Below, in pieces: positions 28,045-29,457 of a DNA stretch of 29,457 nucleotides. Under the pieces are notes generated by a model, which saw only the letters and a program-made list of their open reading frames with translations, did not search any database and was not told where the DNA came from. Where the stretch lies: positions 1 through 29,457 of IMG/VR virus record IMGVR_UViG_3300042475_004778; one strand, given 5' to 3'. Position numbers and translations under genes: made by a program. How positions within the stretch are numbered: the stretch's first letter is position 1; every line of letters begins with the position of its first letter. The DNA is from a virus.

Positions 28045-28254
28045 TTAACCTCCAATAACAAATTTAAAAAGTAATGAACAGATCACAATGGCCACCCATC
28101 CCAAAGGGTTTAAAAATAATAGATAAAAAGCGCAAAAAATCAAGACAGCTACTAAAGATAAAAACTGCCATAAACTTCCCCAAAAACCGCCATTATCGTT
28201 CTTGGGGATAATTTTTTCAAATTTTGCGTTTATAATTTCAAGCTGATCTTTCAT
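28045..28254 (-). CDS. Small membrane protein
   Basis: A 69-residue protein with an N-terminal charged helix (KDQLEIINAKFEKII) and a C-terminal hydrophobic part with two close membrane segments (LSLVAVLIFCAFYLLF and GWVAIVICSLLFKF). The ATG at 28254 is preferred over a GTG at 28263. It overlaps the end of the QueD-like gene by 17 bases and ends three bases before QueE, so it is part of the operon. No family recognised. Confidence 0.65.
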   Translation of the reverse strand: MKDQLEIINAKFEKIIPKNDNGGFWGSLWQFLSLVAVLIFCAFYLLFLNPLGWVAIVICSLLFKFVIGG

Positions 28255-28684
28255 AAATTGCACTATTAAGTTCGTGTTCCCAAACTTCTACTTTGTTAAC
28301 CCAGCAACGTCCTACGGACATTTCTCTAATCATCGGATCAACTGTTTTGTGACACCATTCAGCTGTCTTTTCAATTCCCACTCCGTCCATAATACGAAGC
28401 TGGCAGCCGCCAATCTGATCTAATTCTTTAAAATGTTCAAGTAACGGATCGTCTTTAGCAATACAGAGTGTATGATCAAACTGATCTTGTAGTACCTTTT
28501 TAACTTCTTTTAGACCACCAAAGTTAATAACCCAGTTTTTATCATCCAAGCCCGTACACCCAAACCAAAACTTAGCCATAAGCCGGTACCCGTGAACGTA
28601 CTTGCAATGTGTACCTTCAGCTCTCCATTGCCTAAAAGCACAAGAGCCAAGTTCAATTATTTTAGTTGATATAAATTTAACCAT
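28238..28684 (-). CDS. QueD-like (6-pyruvoyl-tetrahydropterin synthase family) protein
   Basis: A 148-residue protein of the PTPS/QueD fold. Visible are Cys27 (HCKYVHGY), LDDKNWVINFGGLK (the usual V.DF region), FDHTL (Asp70, His71), and a C-terminal KVEVWEHE Glu136. In canonical QueD the zinc ligands are three histidines, one in FxxxH and two in HGH. Here the first is not seen (CAFRQWR) and the second HGH His is Tyr33, so the metal site differs. Canonical QueD makes 6-carboxytetrahydropterin from dihydroneopterin triphosphate. Whether this variant does so is uncertain, but adjacency to QueE supports it. It starts as TAATG with the upstream gene. Confidence 0.75.
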   Translation of the reverse strand: MVKFISTKIIELGSCAFRQWRAEGTHCKYVHGYRLMAKFWFGCTGLDDKNWVINFGGLKEVKKVLQDQFDHTLCIAKDDPLLEHFKELDQIGGCQLRIMDGVGIEKTAEWCHKTVDPMIREMSVGRCWVNKVEVWEHELNSAIYERSA

Positions 28685-28971
28685 TAAGCCTGCTGTAAAG
28701 GAACGACATTAAGGTCATCTTTAAAGAAATTAAAGACAGATTGTGTCCAATCGTCTTCGTAATTTTCTTCTTGATAAAAGACTATGTTGTTTAGTTTTGT
28801 TGAGCCGTTTAATTCTGTTTTAACTTTCTTGGACAATGAAACCATCTTGTTAATATCTTTTTCGTCCCAGTCAGCTCCGACGTTAACAGAAGAAGCAAAC
28901 AAAAGGGCCTCAATAACCATGTTTGCCTCATCTTGTTTGAGTTCTAGTGTTATGGTACTACTATTTTTCAT
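28684..28971 (-). CDS. Hypothetical protein, first gene of the que operon
   Basis: A 95-residue acidic helical protein (TITLELKQDEANMVIEALLFA, KMVSLSKKVKTEL, EENYEDDWTQSVFNFF). Not recognised. It has its own sigma70-type promoter just upstream and its stop overlaps the QueD start (TAATG), so it heads the operon QueD, membrane protein, QueE, kinase. It could be a regulator or structural partner. Confidence 0.65.
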   Translation of the reverse strand: MKNSSTITLELKQDEANMVIEALLFASSVNVGADWDEKDINKMVSLSKKVKTELNGSTKLNNIVFYQEENYEDDWTQSVFNFFKDDLNVVPLQQA

Positions 28972-28979
28972 ATAGCAGT

Positions 28980-29007
28980 ATTATACTGACTCTAGAACTT
29001 ATTTCAA
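28980..29007 (-). promoter_or_regulatory. sigma70-type promoter of the que operon
   Basis: On the minus strand TTGAAA (29007-29002), 16 bases, TATAAT (28985-28980); the ATG at 28971 follows eight bases later, again nearly leaderless. Confidence 0.7.
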
Positions 29008-29457
29008 CTTTTTATTAAACAAGTTATAGATACTAGGATCAAACTTACCGTAAAGGTCTACAATAATTTGCTTTCTTTCTGGTTCTGAAACGTGTTTATA
29101 CATATCTCTAATTTGAGATGCGCTAGTAATGCTTTTACCTAATACTTTAAAAGGAAACGTTTTGCCCACTTTTATGTAACCATTTTTGCCCATGGGTTGA
29201 AGTTGTTCTGTACCTTCGTATTTTTGAAAATAGCTTGGTGACCCGTCTTTTTTTGGTTTATAAGAAAATCTATCCACATCTTTAGCTGATACTACATAAA
29301 TTAAATGATCTTTAGTATCGTTATATTGTTTTGTTATTTCTACAGCAACGTACGGGGAAATTACCTGCATAATTCTATTACCAGGGATACCAGCTTTTTC
29401 TAATAAAAATTTACGTTCTTGAAAATTAAAAGGTGACTTTTCATCAACTTTATTTGT
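28999..29457 (-). CDS. Cytidylyltransferase-like nucleotidyltransferase, 5' end outside window
   Basis: The frame is open to the window's right edge, so the N-terminus with the HxGH active site is missing. The visible part includes TNKVDEKSPFNFQERK and GIPGNRIMQVISPY, then a Lys/Gly-rich region (KPKKDGSPSYF) and TSASQIRDMY near the end. SPFNFQER with GIP...I.QV..PY matches, from memory, the phage cytidylyltransferase-like group. Such enzymes transfer a nucleotide to a small phosphorylated substrate. The M at 29370 is probably internal. Confidence 0.75.
   Translation of the reverse strand, partial: TNKVDEKSPFNFQERKFLLEKAGIPGNRIMQVISPYVAVEITKQYNDTKDHLIYVVSAKDVDRFSYKPKKDGSPSYFQKYEGTEQLQPMGKNGYIKVGKTFPFKVLGKSITSASQIRDMYKHVSEPERKQIIVDLYGKFDPSIYNLFNKKLK

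Overview
This window looks like part of a large T4-like (tailed, probably contractile-tail) bacteriophage genome, AT-rich and densely packed, from an aquatic type of host. The evidence is a T4 gp61-type primase, T4-late-promoter-like boxes (TAAATA) in front of many genes, long tail-fibre or adhesin genes, DUF932, a PD-(D/E)XK exonuclease, three homing-type endonucleases and 25 tRNA or tRNA-like genes. The host is not identifiable with certainty. An outer-membrane beta-barrel, an Hc1-type histone, a bS21 ribosomal protein and the HNH family at the left edge resemble proteins I associate with PVC-group (Verrucomicrobia-like) or Bacteroidetes bacteria; this is recollection of families, not a search.

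Layout. 1-1111: 3' part of an HNH endonuclease gene and an outer-membrane beta-barrel gene. 1112-5420: first tRNA cluster (17 tRNAs), interleaved with three structured non-coding stretches, a GIY-YIG endonuclease, a DUF5661 protein, a secreted Cys/His/Asp hydrolase-like protein, a SemiSWEET-like transporter and a minus-strand HNH endonuclease. 5435-6995: HAD-like phosphatase and DUF932 protein, closed by a strong terminator. 7115-15491: structural block with a 964-residue fibre-like protein followed by four paralogous repeat proteins of increasing size. 15518-17861: small metabolic and regulatory genes (papain-like protein, phosphoribosyltransferase, Nudix hydrolase, bS21, Hc1-like histone, tiny lipoprotein). 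17943-19582: second tRNA cluster (8 tRNAs) with a second GIY-YIG gene and a small membrane protein. 19586-24997: lipoprotein, BCS1-like AAA ATPase, nuclease, primase and small proteins. 24990-29457 (minus strand): a large putative virion protein, a P-loop kinase, QueE, a small membrane protein, a QueD-like protein, an unknown protein and a nucleotidyltransferase cut by the window end.

How the genes fit together. The 25 tRNAs cover 18 of the 20 amino acids (no Phe or Gln seen). Several have unusual architecture. Three (Ile-GAT at 1960, Gly-TCC at 3817, Lys-TTT at 19269) share a remodelled D-loop/T-loop elbow in which canonical tertiary pairs appear swapped. One tRNA-Met has initiator hallmarks. 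Together with the phage bS21 and many genes whose start codon lies where transcription should begin (leaderless or near-leaderless mRNAs), this suggests a phage programme acting on translation initiation. The QueE/QueD pair suggests 7-deazaguanine synthesis, known in phages for protecting DNA or modifying tRNA. Both GIY-YIG genes end inside the following tRNA gene, tying them to the tRNA clusters.
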